From Vanrija pseudolonga (lineage: Eukaryota; Basidiomycota; Tremellomycetes; Trichosporonales; Trichosporonaceae): DNA of 64,000 nucleotides. Made by a program: the position numbers and the translations under genes. Of this stretch, positions 20,665 through 32,231 are shown in pieces. The notes under the pieces are model-generated. The model saw only the letters and a program-made list of their open reading frames with translations. It ran no database searches and was not told the origin of the DNA. The stretch covers positions 1,798,001-1,862,000 of the forward strand of contig NC_085855.1 of the NCBI RefSeq assembly GCF_020906515.1. Direction: 5' to 3'. Each line of letters opens with the position of its first letter. The stretch's first letter is position 1.

Positions 20665-22189
20665 TCAACGCCGCTGGTGCCTGTTGAGGCCGATATCGAG
20701 CGAGTCGTGCACCACCGGCGCGGGGAGGTCGTCGGTCGGCGTGGCCTGGCGTCAGCTCCCCCCAGTGACATAACACACTCACGATCGTGCCAGTGAACAA
20801 GCCCTTCAGCATGTCGGTGTACGAGTGCGGCTCGTAGTCACGCGGCATGTCGCGCGCGCCGAGCATCTTCTCGCCAACCCAATGGCGGCCCTGCAGTCAG
20901 CGGTGTAAGCGAGAGAGAGGTACTCACGATGAGCTTGTTCATAAAGTTCCTCTCGAGGCGCGCCTCCGCCTCGTCTCTGAGTGGCTTGGGCACCGCCTCG
21001 GCGGCTCGCGTGGCGGCGACGGTTCCGCGCGTCTCCCTGGTCACGGGTGGTGGGGCGGAGGGTCCGGCTGGGTTCGTCGCGGGCTGGGCTGGGTGTCTCG
21101 CTGGGTTGTCAGCGGTGCTTGATGGAGGTACTTACCCTCTTCGACTGGGGTTGGTGGCTTCGCCTTGGCCTTCTGTGGGGCCTTGGGCGTGGCGGGTGGA
21201 GCCGATGGTTTTGGTGCGGGCACCTTGGGCGGTGGCATCAGCTTGCTGTCGTCATCACGCGTCGGCGTCGGCTTGTTTGTCTTTGAAGACGGCTTGCTGG
21301 CTGACTTTGATGGGGCTGGGGCTGATGGTGCGACCTTTGGTGGTGCGGGCTTTGATGGAGTCGTCTTAGACGAACCTGGCTTGGAAGGCTTGTCGCTCGA
21401 CTCCATTGCCTGCGGCACCGCGGCGACCACCTTGGAAGGAGAGGGGACGGGACGCACCACCTCCTTGCCCTTCCCCTTAGACCCGGTCGAGGTCGACGAC
21501 CCGGTCACCGGCGCCTTGCTCGACGACACGGTGGCGGTGGGTTGGGGCGATGGGACCATCGCCGTCTTTGAGGCCGGCAGCGCCTTGGTGGGGCTGCCGT
21601 CTAGCCGCGGTCCGAAGTCGCGGATGCCTTTGGGCTTCTTGGTGGGTGTGAGGGGAGGCGAGGTGGAGGTGGTGGCGTCATTGACGCCGCTGCCCGACTC
21701 GGAGGCGTCGCGAGCCTTGCTGGTGGGCGGGGGCGTTGAGGTCGCCGGGGTGCGAGTGGGACTCGCCGACTTGGCACCAGAGCTGGAGGTGCTCTTGGAC
21801 GACGAGGTGGGGGTGGAGGGCGTCGCGGTCGTCCTGGTCGACGAGCGCGTCACGCGACCGGTGGTCGCGGGGAGGGGCGCGGTGGGAATGGTCGGTGTGA
21901 CCTTTGCGCGCTTGGCGCTCGACGACCCGCCCTTCGCCGAGTCGACACCCTCCTTCGCCTCCTCGTCGTCCCCGGCGCTAGAGGTCGACCTGCCCCGCTT
22001 CCTGGGAGAGCTGGGGCCAGCGGCAGCGGGGGACGGCGCCTTGCCACTCGAAGTCGAGGGCCTGGGAGCTGGGCCGGGGGTGGCGCCCTCCTCCGACTCG
22101 AGGTCGGAGGGGAGCTCGTCCACCTCCTCCTTCTGCTCGGCCTTCTTCTTGCCCTTCTTGTTCGACCAGTTGAGGTTCTTGCGAGGCAT
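20665..22189 (-). CDS. Lys/Ser/Pro-rich protein with conserved-looking C-terminal domain
   Basis: Four exons (22189-21136, 21100-20928, 20890-20783, 20745-20665) give about 471 residues; junction phases agree (1, 0, 0). It starts MPRKNLNWSNKKGKKKAEQK, strongly basic and likely nuclear, followed by about 310 residues of Ser/Thr/Pro/Lys disorder with many SKP/TPS motifs. The last ~130 residues look ordered: PKPLRDEAEARLERNFMNKL, then HWVGEKMLGARDMPRDYE, then PHSYTDMLKGLFTGTI. I do not recognise this domain; a chromatin or nucleolar subunit would fit the composition. The intron after GTI uses a GCTGACGCCAG acceptor. Unlike its left neighbours it has no Pro-initial second exon, so I do not place it in that family. 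Confidence 0.75.
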
Positions 22190-22852
22190 GGTGCTGGTCG
22201 AGGGTGAAGTGGAGAGTAATGGGAAGAAGAGGGGGAGTTATGCGCGTCGGGTTTATGAGTGATGGGTGGGGGGTGTCATGGCTTGGGCCTCCAGTGTGTG
22301 CACACAGTCGTCTGCGGGGACACGGGGCGGTGCCAGTCTCACCCCGCTGGTTCCCATACACTGTGTAGAGAGGGGCGAGGTGTGCGCTCGTCGCCTTGCA
22401 CACGCCATCTCGATCATTGTCGTGTTCACACCAGAGTGCCGACTGCCATTGTGTCGGGCTTCGTGGAGGGCGTCACCAACTCGCACCTCCAGACTCGACC
22501 TCGACATTGTTCCACTCTTCGCATCGCATGACCTCATTGTCAGCCGCCAAACCTTAGATAAGAAGTGCAGCCCCAACAATGGACGATACCTCGCTTCAGC
22601 CAAGTGAGGCAGGACAAGCGTCATTGCCAGGGAGGCCGTCTGCAATCAAGTCATCAAAGGCATTGCATCAGGAAAAGGGTATATAATGTAATAAACAACA
22701 GGTAGTAGAGCGAGAACGTGTTCTCTATAAAACCGAGGCAGAACGAGGCATGTCGTGAATGAATGGTGCTTGAGGCAGAATTTCAGAGTCGTTGAAGTCG
22801 TTAAAGCGGAAGACAGGGTATCGAGAAGCGAGAAGATCTCGAGGGTGGTAGA
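22190..22852. other. Intergenic: promoter of 20665 gene, 3' flank of 22853 gene
   Basis: 660 bases. The segment near 22678-22700 is AT-rich (TATATAATGTAATAAAC) in an otherwise GC-rich window and lies in the 3' flank of the gene to its right, so a 3'-end processing role is possible. No gene seen. Confidence 0.4.
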
Positions 22853-23830
22853 TCAGATGTCGTGCATCTGAGTCGCACGGGCGTACGCCTCGTCACCGAC
22901 GAGGCTGCGGTACTGGTCCCGGGTGCACACGATGTTGTCAATCGTGCGGGTCTCGTCGAGCATGCTGATCACATGGTTGGAGGTGCGACCCAGGTACTTG
23001 GTGAAGTAGTTGGGCTCGGAGGGGTCGAGAAGGTGCGCAACAGCGTCACCGTCACAGACCAGAATGAACCGGTTGAAGGCGACGGGGGAGGAGAAGATGG
23101 GCTGGAGGAGTAGGAACAGCTCGAAGGGGTTGTAGAGGTGGTTCGTGTGGCCCTCAACGATGAGGACGACCTCGTCCAGTGTCTGGGTGGTCTGGCGGAA
23201 GTGGTTGAGCTGGAAGATGTTCCTGCTTGCCATGATCGGATGCCAGTTGGGTGGGTACGTGGTGGCCATGTTCTTTAGCCACAGAGTGGGGGTGTGGAGG
23301 AACCCGGACGGCGCAGCCTCATAGTTGACACAGATCGTGACCTTGCGTGTGGCGGGGGAGACGCCGATGGTGAGCGGGGGAGCGGTGTTACCGTTGTCGT
23401 CTTCCCAGAGCTGCATCTCGACGAAGACGGCGAGGTTGTGGAAGTTGACGTGGTCGGGCCAGGAAGCGTTGGCGCGGCCACCCTCGTACTCGTTGTTCGA
23501 GTCGGGCCGCATTCCGAGCCACTCCAGCGTCGCCTTGGGCACGGTCGGGTCCGGGAGGACGTAGGACGGGCCGCAGAGCTTCAGCGACTTCGCCATGGAG
23601 TAGAGGAGTGACATGGTCACTAGAGAGTCTTCGTGGAAGTAGACCACGGTGCCGTCGGTCGCAATCAGGCGGTCATGGAGAAGCGTGGCGCCCTGGACGA
23701 GCTTGTGGGCCATGGTGCGGAAGCGGCTGTTCAGCTTGCCGAGGTTGAGGCGCGGGCCGAGGGTGCTAAACTCGACGACAGTGTCGAGGATGTGGGGGAA
23801 GGAGCTGTAGTCAAGGGGAGGGAGAGGCAT
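22853..23830 (-). CDS. F-box-like protein (family member 1)
   Basis: Single exon, 325 residues; start MPLPPLDYSSFPHILD chosen because the family motif begins within ten residues and a TATA-like element lies about 60-70 bases upstream. The N-terminal ~45 residues (FPHILDTVVEF, then RFRTMAHKL) match the helical F-box-like box shared by nine genes here. F-box proteins dock to Skp1 in SCF ubiquitin ligases; whether this family does is not shown. The middle has alternating hydrophobic strands (VILIVEGHTNHLY-like, RFILVCDGDAV). The end CTRDQYRSLVGDEAY is the family's C-terminal box. The N-terminal box is more diverged than in other members. Confidence 0.7.
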   Translation of the reverse strand: MPLPPLDYSSFPHILDTVVEFSTLGPRLNLGKLNSRFRTMAHKLVQGATLLHDRLIATDGTVVYFHEDSLVTMSLLYSMAKSLKLCGPSYVLPDPTVPKATLEWLGMRPDSNNEYEGGRANASWPDHVNFHNLAVFVEMQLWEDDNGNTAPPLTIGVSPATRKVTICVNYEAAPSGFLHTPTLWLKNMATTYPPNWHPIMASRNIFQLNHFRQTTQTLDEVVLIVEGHTNHLYNPFELFLLLQPIFSSPVAFNRFILVCDGDAVAHLLDPSEPNYFTKYLGRTSNHVISMLDETRTIDNIVCTRDQYRSLVGDEAYARATQMHDI

Positions 23831-24433
23831 TGTGGAGTTGTGGAGTGGAGTGGAGTAGAGTGTTGAACGACAAACGAGGCGAGTTGATGGAAATATATAT
23901 CTGCTTGCAGTGAGCAGGGGGTGAGTGTGTTGGTGGCTGCTGGCGGGGGTGAGTGGCCTGTGAAGGCAGTTGGTGGCTGGGGCGCGTTCTCCAGCGCCAT
24001 GGCTGGCTGGCTGAAACCGAGCACATGGCAAGCGAGTACACCCCGAGAACGCCAAGCAGGCACTCTAGACGCCCAGGACAGATTAGGAGTCGTAGACTAG
24101 ATAGATGAGTGGCTTCAGCCGCCACCACCGTGGGGGCCGACGTCGCGCACGTCCTTTAGATGACGACCGATGGCGGCCGAGCGCGTGGCGGTGGCCAGTG
24201 AGCGAGCGATAGGGAGTGGCTGGAATGTCGTTCCTTGCGCGCTTTGAACCCATTCGTACTCCCTATCTCTGAGACAGGCGGCAGCACGGACCGCCGGGGC
24301 TCTCTTCACGTGATTGACGACGTTCACGGCTTTGATGCAAAGCCCCAGCTGCTTCTCCAGATGGTGTCGTGCTGATTTACATATACTGTACAAGTCTACA
24401 GTCCCAAATGACGTCGCGCTCGGCCGCCCGACC
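23831..24433. other. Intergenic: promoter of 22853 gene, 3' flank of histidine kinase
   Basis: 600 bases. Apart from the TATA-like element I see no further features; the reverse-strand open stretch at 24115-24393 is not supported. Confidence 0.45.
23891..23900 (-). promoter_or_regulatory. TATA-like element upstream of F-box-like gene
   Basis: AAATATATAT on the plus strand, 61-70 bases upstream of the start codon at 23830. It stands out in GC-rich surroundings and is at a usual distance for a fungal core promoter. Confidence 0.45.
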
Positions 24434-27400
24434 CTATGACCTCGGCCGCGAAACGAGCGGAGGGCGTTTGGGGCTTTCCAAAATCTTCGGCGACACCATG
24501 GGCGATGTACGGACCTTGCTCTGGGGCACGATTTCCAGCCCGGCGCGGCGCGCAGAGGCAGCTCTCTGAATCGTCTCGAGCAGTGCGGGGAGGCGGTACG
24601 GCTTGATCACGACGTCGTCCATGCCTGTCTCGAGGGCCAAGTCGATCTGACCCTGGCGTGCATTGCCCGTGAGCGCGATAACCAGCTGGCGCTCCTTCGC
24701 CGGCCGGCCGTTTTGGATGGTGCGGATATGCCGTACCGCCGTAAGTCCGTCCATGATAGGCATCTCGAGGTCCATGAGAACCACATCGTACGGCTTGGTG
24801 CTGGCTTCGAGAGGCTTGCATCTGTCGCGTGGGGCCTCGCCGGTTGTCGTCAAGCCCAAGACGTCTGATGTTGGCTCCTCGATGCCCAGCAAGTCGAGGG
24901 CCTCGAGCCCATTGTTGGCTGTGTCGCAGGTCAAGCCTGACTTTACGATTTGGCGCTTCAGAATGGTCTGGTTCATGATGTTGTCCTCCACGACCTGGAG
25001 CTGTTAGCCATACACCTGGTATGTAGTACCGCCTTACCAGAATGTGCAGGGGGTCACCCTTTGGTGCGGGAGGAGGTATGGCCGTCCAAGCCACGCTCTC
25101 GGCATGCGCCGCCGCTGCTGCAGCACTTGTCGCCCTGATGAAAAACCGGAACTCGCTCCCTTTGCCTAGCTCCGACACGACGTCGATACGTCCCTTGAGC
25201 AGCTCGGTCACCTTCTTGCAGATGAACAGACCCAGGCCGGAGCCACCGTACCGCGTGTGGATCATCTTGTTGCCCTGATGGAAGCGCTGGAACAGCGCGT
25301 CCTTCTCCTCGGGAGGCATGCCAGGGCCAGTGTCGCGCACAGTGACGAACAAGTACACCGGCATGTTGGGCTCCGCTGGCGTCATCTTTGGGGGGTTGGC
25401 CAGTATCGAGGGAATCGCTGCGCCCTGGAGCGGTGGCGAGAAAGCGACATCAAACTTGACCGTGATATGTCGCTTGTCCACAAACGAGATGAATCGCAGG
25501 GCGTTGGCGACGAGGTTGCCAATCACCTGACCGAGGCGCACGGGATCGGTGTTGATCGCTGGTACGCCGAGGGCGTCAAGAGTCGGGCCAAACACCAGGT
25601 CAATCTCGGCATTCTTCATGCGCGCCTCGGAGGCAAAGACGGACAGCACCTTTGCGCCCGATTCTCGGATGTCCATCGGTACGTCATGCAGCGTGAGCAT
25701 GTCGAGTTGGATTCTTGCAAGCGAGAGAACATCACCAGCGATGCGCTCCTGAACCAAGCCGCACTGGTAGATGCCTAGAGTTAGCGAGGGGGAAATGCAG
25801 TTTCACTTACTTTCCAGGGCTTCGAGGTCGTCCTCCATGTCGGCGAGTAGGCGCTTTGTGGGCAAGAATCCGGTCTGTTTGCCTTCTGATTCTCGCAGCT
25901 CCTGCATCAGCCCCGTCAAGTTCTCTTTGACCACAGAGGAGCATTGCAGGATCGCCGATACCGGGGTGCGGATCTCGTGGGAGGTGAAGTCGACCAGTAG
26001 CTCTTGCTGGTGCTTTGACTCCTCCGCCAGAACCCGAAGCCGCTCAGCCTCCTCGAGGCGCTCCTCCTGGTACGTGATGTCGGTGATGCAGCCGATGATT
26101 CCAGACCGCTCCTCGTCGAGCCAGATGAACACGCCGGACATGGTTCGGCCGGTGCGCCACTTCCACTGCACGGTAGTCTTTGTCTTGCTGGCCAACATGT
26201 CGTCCCATACGCCCGCGAGGTTTGCCGCCGTCGCGGCGTCGCAGTAGTTTGAGCTCAGGCTCCAGAGGCTCTCCGAGAGCTCGCTAGATGTCATGCCTGC
26301 GCTGGTCCTGAAGGCGGCATTTGCGTACGTCAGACGACCGACCGAGTTGATGCGAATGATACCCGAAGGACAATAGTCTGACAAGACTGCAATCTCCTTT
26401 TCGCGTTCGCAAAACAAGGCTTCGAGCTTGGCCCGCTTCTTGCCCATCTGCATGTGCAGGTGCACTCTGACGATGAGCTCGTTCCGCTTGAACGGTTTCG
26501 TGATGTAGTCTTCGGCGCCGGCGACAAGGGTCTCGAGTCGGGTCTCGTCGTCGATGATGGCCGACAGTAGCACCATGGGCGTGAAGCGCAATGCCTGGTC
26601 GTCGTCGGCGCGCACGACGTTGAGCAGCTCCATTCCGCTCATACCCGGCATGAGCAAGTCACTGATGACGACGTGCGGCTTGTGAACGCGCATGAGATCC
26701 AAGGCATCCTTGCCATTGCTCGCTTCCAAGACAGAGCAGAAAGGCGTGAAGATACTCTTGATGTAGTCGCGTAGCTCGCGATTGTCATCGACCACCAGGA
26801 TTCGGTCCGTCGGCTCGAACATGAGCGCCTCGGCGAGGGCTCCAGAGCCGCTCCCTGTGGTGCTCCTGTATCCGTCAGATGCTGACGAGATACTGCCCCG
26901 CGAGGGCGAAGGAAGCTCAAGTGAGAATGGCGATGTGGCGTTCGACACTGATCCCGAAAAGTCGCCGTCGCCATCAAACGGATATGCGTCGTTCTCCCTC
27001 GCGGCCATGAGCACCTCCTTTGCTGCTTGTCGACCATAGGCACCAAAGGGAATAGCCGCAACTTCTTCTTCTCCCACAGCAATCACTCCTGATTGATGCA
27101 AGGGGATGACTGCTGTGAAGGTCGAGCCATGGACCTCCTCCGCTGTTGTGCTCTCGATCTGAAGCCCGCCATTGTGCAGTCGAAGAATCTCCTTGGCGAG
27201 GGCAAGGCCAATCCCAGTTCCCGACACGCCCGATTGAACGGCGGCCGACGTACGGTGGTACAGCTTGGTGACCTTTTCCATGTCGGGAGAGGCAATGCCC
27301 AAGCCCGTGTCAATTACGGCGATGCTGGCGGTGTCGTCACTGTAGGTGACCTTGAAAGTCACGGAACCACTCTGCGTGTACTTGAGAGAGTTTGATAGCA

Positions 27401-29805
27401 GCCCCGAGATGGCCATCTCGAGCAACACTGGGTCGAAGTCCACCTTATCGGCCCGCGGATCTACGATGAGGGTAAACTCCACCCTCATCCGCTCAATGGC
27501 CGGACGGAACAAGTTTCCGATGTTGGTGATGAAGACTCCCAGGTCTCCTGGGACGAATCGGGGCGTAAGTCGCCCAGTTTCGATGCGCGAGAAGTCGAGG
27601 AGCATGGTAACTAGGCGCTGTAACCTCTGTACGTTTCGCTGAGCAAGGCCGAGCGAATGTCGCTGGCTCGGACGAAGATCCGTGAGCATGACATCGTCGA
27701 GCGGACCCATGATGAGCGTAAGGGGGGTCCTAAACTCATGGGCTGCCCCTCGGAACCACGCGTTCTGCGCCCTTGCAAGTCGTTCTCGCTCCAGCCTGTG
27801 AGTGACCTCAGCTTCGAAAGTGCTGATCGAGCTGAGTGAGGATACGAGGTAGCCACGAATGGAGTTGATCCAGCGGGAGTAGTTGTCGTCGAACGAGGGG
27901 TGGAAGTTCAAGCCGAGGATCACGACAGCCTGGGGGATACCGTTTGTCGCGTCGGAGATGACCGGAATGACAACAGCTTGGTCAGGCAGAGTCTCCCATT
28001 GTCGAACAGGCAACCCCTTCACAATCTCTGAGCAGTCCTCCACCAGCACGCACTGGCGAGTGGTGAGGGCTTGGGCGATGGGCCAGGCATGCTTGTCGCG
28101 GCTCGTTTGGAAACCGTCGGGGCCGTCCTTTCGCAACATGGGTGTAGCCGTCTCGTTGACTCCTGGAGACAAACTCAGCCGCGAGTGAGCCAACACGGTC
28201 GCGTCCCGGACAGGAAGAGGCACGTGCAGGTGAGATGGGGCCGCCTTGTGTCCCGCTGGCACACCGACAGTCGACTGCAGTGTGAGGTCGACCGCAGGCA
28301 CCTGAGGAGCAGGCGTGTCTCCCGTTGGGTCAACGCTGTAGCAGATGGCAAACGGTGCGTCGATCGGGTTTGGCTCCAGGGCGCTTGCGACCGCCTGAAA
28401 GAAGCGGCTTTTGGAGTGCGCAAATGCTAGCTCGTCCACCAGTTCGCGTGCCGTGTCGAAACGACGGTCGAACAGCACCATCTGGGTCGTATCCAGACTC
28501 ATGTTGTACAGCCCCACAATCTTGTCGCCATCCCGGATGGGCACGTATGACCAGGTGTGATATCGCTCGATAAAGTTACCGCGATCATTCTTTGCGTACA
28601 GCAGGAGGTCGTTGTGGTGGTAGACGCTGTCTCCAGCCATGCATTTCCGCGCGAGTGGTTCGAGACCGCCCCAAAGCTGGTGCCACACTTCGGCCGCCGG
28701 CTTGCCAAATGTGTTTGGGTGGTCGAGGAGAGTCGCGTAGTTCTTGTTGCTATCGCCGTTAGCACTACTCAAGACGTGTGACTTACTAGACCAGGTGGAT
28801 GTTGTCTATAGGTCCGAACCATATGGAGTCTTGCGTGGCGGACGCAAACGCGATTGACATCATTGTCCGGATCGCTGGCGGCCAGGTGTCGAGGGGACCC
28901 ATCGGCGTCTTGGACCAGTCGGTGGACAACACCAGCGATTCGTACTCCGACGATCCCTCCTGCATCTGGACGTTGTACTCGTGTTGAGTGAAGTTGTCCT
29001 GAGGTCGATGTCGCTTGGGCGTTCTTCTCAAATATCGACTGCTCTCGGCGGCGTCGCCGGCAGGCGGTGCATGGTCGGCACGGTAAACATGATCTGGTTC
29101 TGGATCCATCTCAACCCAAGCTGGTGGCTCGATGTCCAGTGCGGCCAACGCGTCCGCAGCTTTATCTGCAGCCTCAGAGTCGCCACCGCCCACGACTTCC
29201 CGTCGTAATGGGCTACCGCGAGTCTCCGGGTCGCCGGCGACCCGTGACACTGGCCCTGATGTCGTCAATGCGTCTGATGATTCCACAAAAGACACGGTTG
29301 ATGCGTTCGAAGATTGGGGAAAGGCTGCTGGGGGCGCGAACGAGGTCACAACAATGTTGTCGCCGAACAGTGTCTTGGCCAAGTGTAGAGTCTCGCCGAG
29401 GTTGAACACAAATACCCCATCGCCGCCGACGACCCACTGGGCCAGGCCAGTATCGACGCGCCCCTCAGCGACCATCTTGTTGGCAAGCCTCCATTTGTCG
29501 TTGGAGTAGATGATGTCCAGCTGCGGGCTGGACGACGTGCTTGCATTTGCTTGGCGAGCAATGAACGCTGGGAAGGGGTAGGCCTGGTCGTCAGCATGGC
29601 ATGGCGCCCCACTTACATCAAGGAAACCCCTCATGACCTCCAGCGAGGTCCGATTGCTCTCGCCGTAGACGGGTGACATGACGAGGCGCCGGGGTGGGTG
29701 AGAATGCAGACTCAGAGTCGGCGATACATGCCGCAGCCGTGTATTGTCGAAGGTCGGCGGACGGTACGCGGATCGAGGAATGCCAGTGAGCAAGCCTGTG
29801 TCCAC
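24434..29805 (-). CDS. TCO2: Double hybrid histidine kinase, Tco2-like
   Basis: Sensor kinase of a fungal phosphorelay, expected to pass phosphate through an HPt protein to response regulators controlling stress MAPK output. Exons 29805-28787, 28749-25811, 25774-25038 and 24994-24434 give about 1751 residues. Order: disordered N-terminus with a PAS-like region (TPMGPLDTWPPAIRTM; about 280-420); GAF-like segment; first HisKA (AHEFRTPL, His near 677) with HATPase (DTGLGI, GTGIGLALAKEI); first receiver (VVDDNRE, ISDLLMPG with Asp near 1036, ITKPFK); second PAS; second HisKA (SHEIRTPVSAI, His near 1264) with HATPase (DTGPGMPPEE, GGSGLGLFICKK); second receiver (VVEDNIMNQ, VLMDLEMPIMDG with Asp near 1640, VIKPYR). 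Two complete kinase-receiver modules in one chain is the hallmark of Cryptococcus Tco2. No membrane segment, so cytosolic. All key residues are present. The start could also be the later Met in MSPVYGE. Confidence 0.92.
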
Positions 29806-30435
29806 GGCCAGCGGCGGTTCGAAAGAGTGTAGTCGTACAACTGGCTAGTTTCCAAGTAGACTAAAGTCGGGGTTGCCTTGAGCCTTTGCATCCGACCAGG
29901 CCGGTCGGTGCCAGTGACACGGTCAAAGGAGCCCAAACAAAAATAGTGACGTCAATGTCCATGTGGTGTTTGGCTCGCCTGCGCGCCTGCCATCTTGGGT
30001 CCCGCGTTGAACACACATGGTCCAGGTTCCTATTGCGATGCCCTGAGCCTATTACCCTCATTACAGTAAGGAGAGAGACGCGACAGGCAACTACAATTAC
30101 AATTCACTACGGCCAGTCGTTGGAGCCTGTGGAGTCGAGTGGAGCTAAGCATCACCCACACCCGAGACACGCCACCGCCTTGCCCAATCGATGAACTGCT
30201 CCGAAACCCGACGGCACAACCGCAGCAAGGCGAGGCTGCGAAGTTCGTCGTGTCCATCGTTCGTTGAGCACCACCAGGCAGGCGGGAAAGGCCCACTCCT
30301 CGTCGCGAGGCACCTCCTTCATGCCTTCACATGACATCCCACATGGTCACAGGGTAACAACGCACGTGAGCTTAATAGAACAAATGCATGCCTGCGGATG
30401 CTCCGAGCACGAGTCTCTTAAGCTTTGGACAAGTT
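29806..30435. other. Intergenic: promoter of histidine kinase, 3' flank of 30436 gene
   Basis: 630 bases with no strong open frame. I see no TATA-like element at a fitting distance. Confidence 0.4.
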
Positions 30436-31710
30436 CTACAAGCCCAGCTCGATATCAAACGTCTCTGGGGTCACCGTCGCTGCCCAGCACTTCAAGCTCG
30501 ATACCGCAAACGCGCCGAGAGCGGACTCGAGATCACTGCCTAGTGCAACTTCCCATGTTCCAGTGCCGTAGCTCAGTGGCAGGTCGTAGAGCTGCCGGAG
30601 TTCGCGCTTCACGCTATCCCGCACGCTCTGCTCGACATTCGCTCCTGCCGAAAGGCCGATCCAAGCGGGAAGTACGCTTTCGAGGCCCACAATGGTGAAC
30701 TTGACTTTGTGGTTCACGGCGTAGACGGCCAAGTTGATGAGGATGGTGAAGCGGTCCAGATATGATAGATATGTCTTCGCCGGCAGGTCGGCGCCCGTGT
30801 TGTCGGACGATGCGAAGTAGACGATCTCCCCCGGCCGGTTCGTTTGGGGTGAAAGACGGATAAGTCGCTCGATGAAGAGAGCCGGGTCGTGGAAGGAGCC
30901 TGGCGCGTACCGCGCGTTGACGACTATCCGCTTCACGCCCCCGTCGAGGCCCACAAGTCGCATGGGCTGCGTAGCAACGGACAGCCCGCCAGCGCCAGCG
31001 CCAAGAGTGAGGTGCCGGTAATGGTCATATTCGTGCCCTTTGCTGGGCGGCAAGCCACTGAGGGCAACGTCCTTTCTAGGCAAGATCACGCCAGCGGTGA
31101 GGACGAGTCGCTCAGTCCGGCGGATTACCATCGTCGACGCGTACTCTCCGTGCTGGTCAGGTAGAAGGCGCACCGTGTGGGGGTGTCTGAATGACAGCGC
31201 CGCTGCATTGAGGTTGCACACGGGGAGAGGACCGACAAGGTCGATGATGCGCGCAAGAGACAACAGCTTCTTGCATCGCTTTCGGTCGGGGGGGTCCGTT
31301 GGCCGCACATTAGGGACCGGCTCTTCGTCATCACTGAGCTTGATCCCATCAACGAGAGCCGCAGGACCGTCCCAAGGCGATGCAGCCGGGGGAGGTGGAG
31401 GTAATGCTGGCTTGGCTCCAGGCAAGGGGTGGTGTAAGTCCTCGTCGATACCAATGAACGTGGGTAGCCTGGGGCCGCGCTTGGCGGTGATGATCAAGTC
31501 GGTAGTCTCGAGCTCCACCGGTGCCGAGATGACGATATGGCGAGCGAGGATGGCATCGACCTTGTTGAGATATTGGCGCGATGTAGAACGGAACGCGATG
31601 AGAACCGGTCTCTCACTGTTGGAGAGGATCGACTCAATGAGATGGGGGTAGGCGGCGGCGCTGAGCGTAACCGTGGCCGGTGGTGCCGGCTTTGCGACGG
31701 CAGCTGCCAT
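30436..31710 (-). CDS. F-box-like protein (family member 2)
   Basis: Single exon, 424 residues. After a short Ala/Pro leader the family box is clear: SAAAYPHLIESILSN, then LIAFRSTSRQYLNKVD and RHIVI. A long loop follows (about 90-160) with GAKPALPPPPPAASPWDG, then repeated strand-helix segments (VLTAGVILPRK, RIVVNARYAPG, FTIVGLESVLPAW) typical of this group. The C-terminal box is weak (ATVTPETFDIELGL). Probable SCF adaptor by N-terminal similarity only. It lies head-to-tail with two further members at 32232 and 33796, so local duplication is likely. Confidence 0.75.
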   Translation of the reverse strand: MAAAVAKPAPPATVTLSAAAYPHLIESILSNSERPVLIAFRSTSRQYLNKVDAILARHIVISAPVELETTDLIITAKRGPRLPTFIGIDEDLHHPLPGAKPALPPPPPAASPWDGPAALVDGIKLSDDEEPVPNVRPTDPPDRKRCKKLLSLARIIDLVGPLPVCNLNAAALSFRHPHTVRLLPDQHGEYASTMVIRRTERLVLTAGVILPRKDVALSGLPPSKGHEYDHYRHLTLGAGAGGLSVATQPMRLVGLDGGVKRIVVNARYAPGSFHDPALFIERLIRLSPQTNRPGEIVYFASSDNTGADLPAKTYLSYLDRFTILINLAVYAVNHKVKFTIVGLESVLPAWIGLSAGANVEQSVRDSVKRELRQLYDLPLSYGTGTWEVALGSDLESALGAFAVSSLKCWAATVTPETFDIELGL

Positions 31711-32231
31711 CGTGGAGTGCGAATGAGAGAGACAGGGGAAGAGATCGCATGGCGCTGAGCGGCAGTCACCCTTATGAGCGAGCGGAGTGAGCGTGCGGAG
31801 AAGGAGTGTGTCATACTAGTCGTAACGACAGATGCAGCAGCGAGACACATGTGAGGGTCATGGTGGTGGTGCTGCTGACGTGCCTTGGTCGCCGCTCAAC
31901 TGCGGGGTAGACTCCCAGCTAGGCAAGGGAACAACACCTGGTCAGTGGTTCCTGCTCCTCTCCCGCCGTCCACCCATCCAAGGTTCCAAGACGGCCAAGC
32001 AGGCGGCCCGGCGGCCCCCGGCCCAGACCCCCAGCCGGCCTACACGGGTCATCACTAGCGTCCGTGCCTTGAATTGCCAAGAGGGCGGGTTACTGGACGG
32101 CGGACAAACAAATAACAACGCATTTGTGGGCGACAATACTTTCAACTCGGTCTCGACTTCATCAGCCCCTACATGTCTCCTGGATGGATCACTTGAACAA
32201 CCAAAGAGCGGTATCGCGACAAGAATGGGCC
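31711..32231. other. Intergenic region, no gene seen
   Basis: 520 bases between two F-box-like genes on the same strand. An ATAAGG motif on the minus strand near 31768 may serve the left gene's core promoter. Nothing else supported. Confidence 0.4.
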
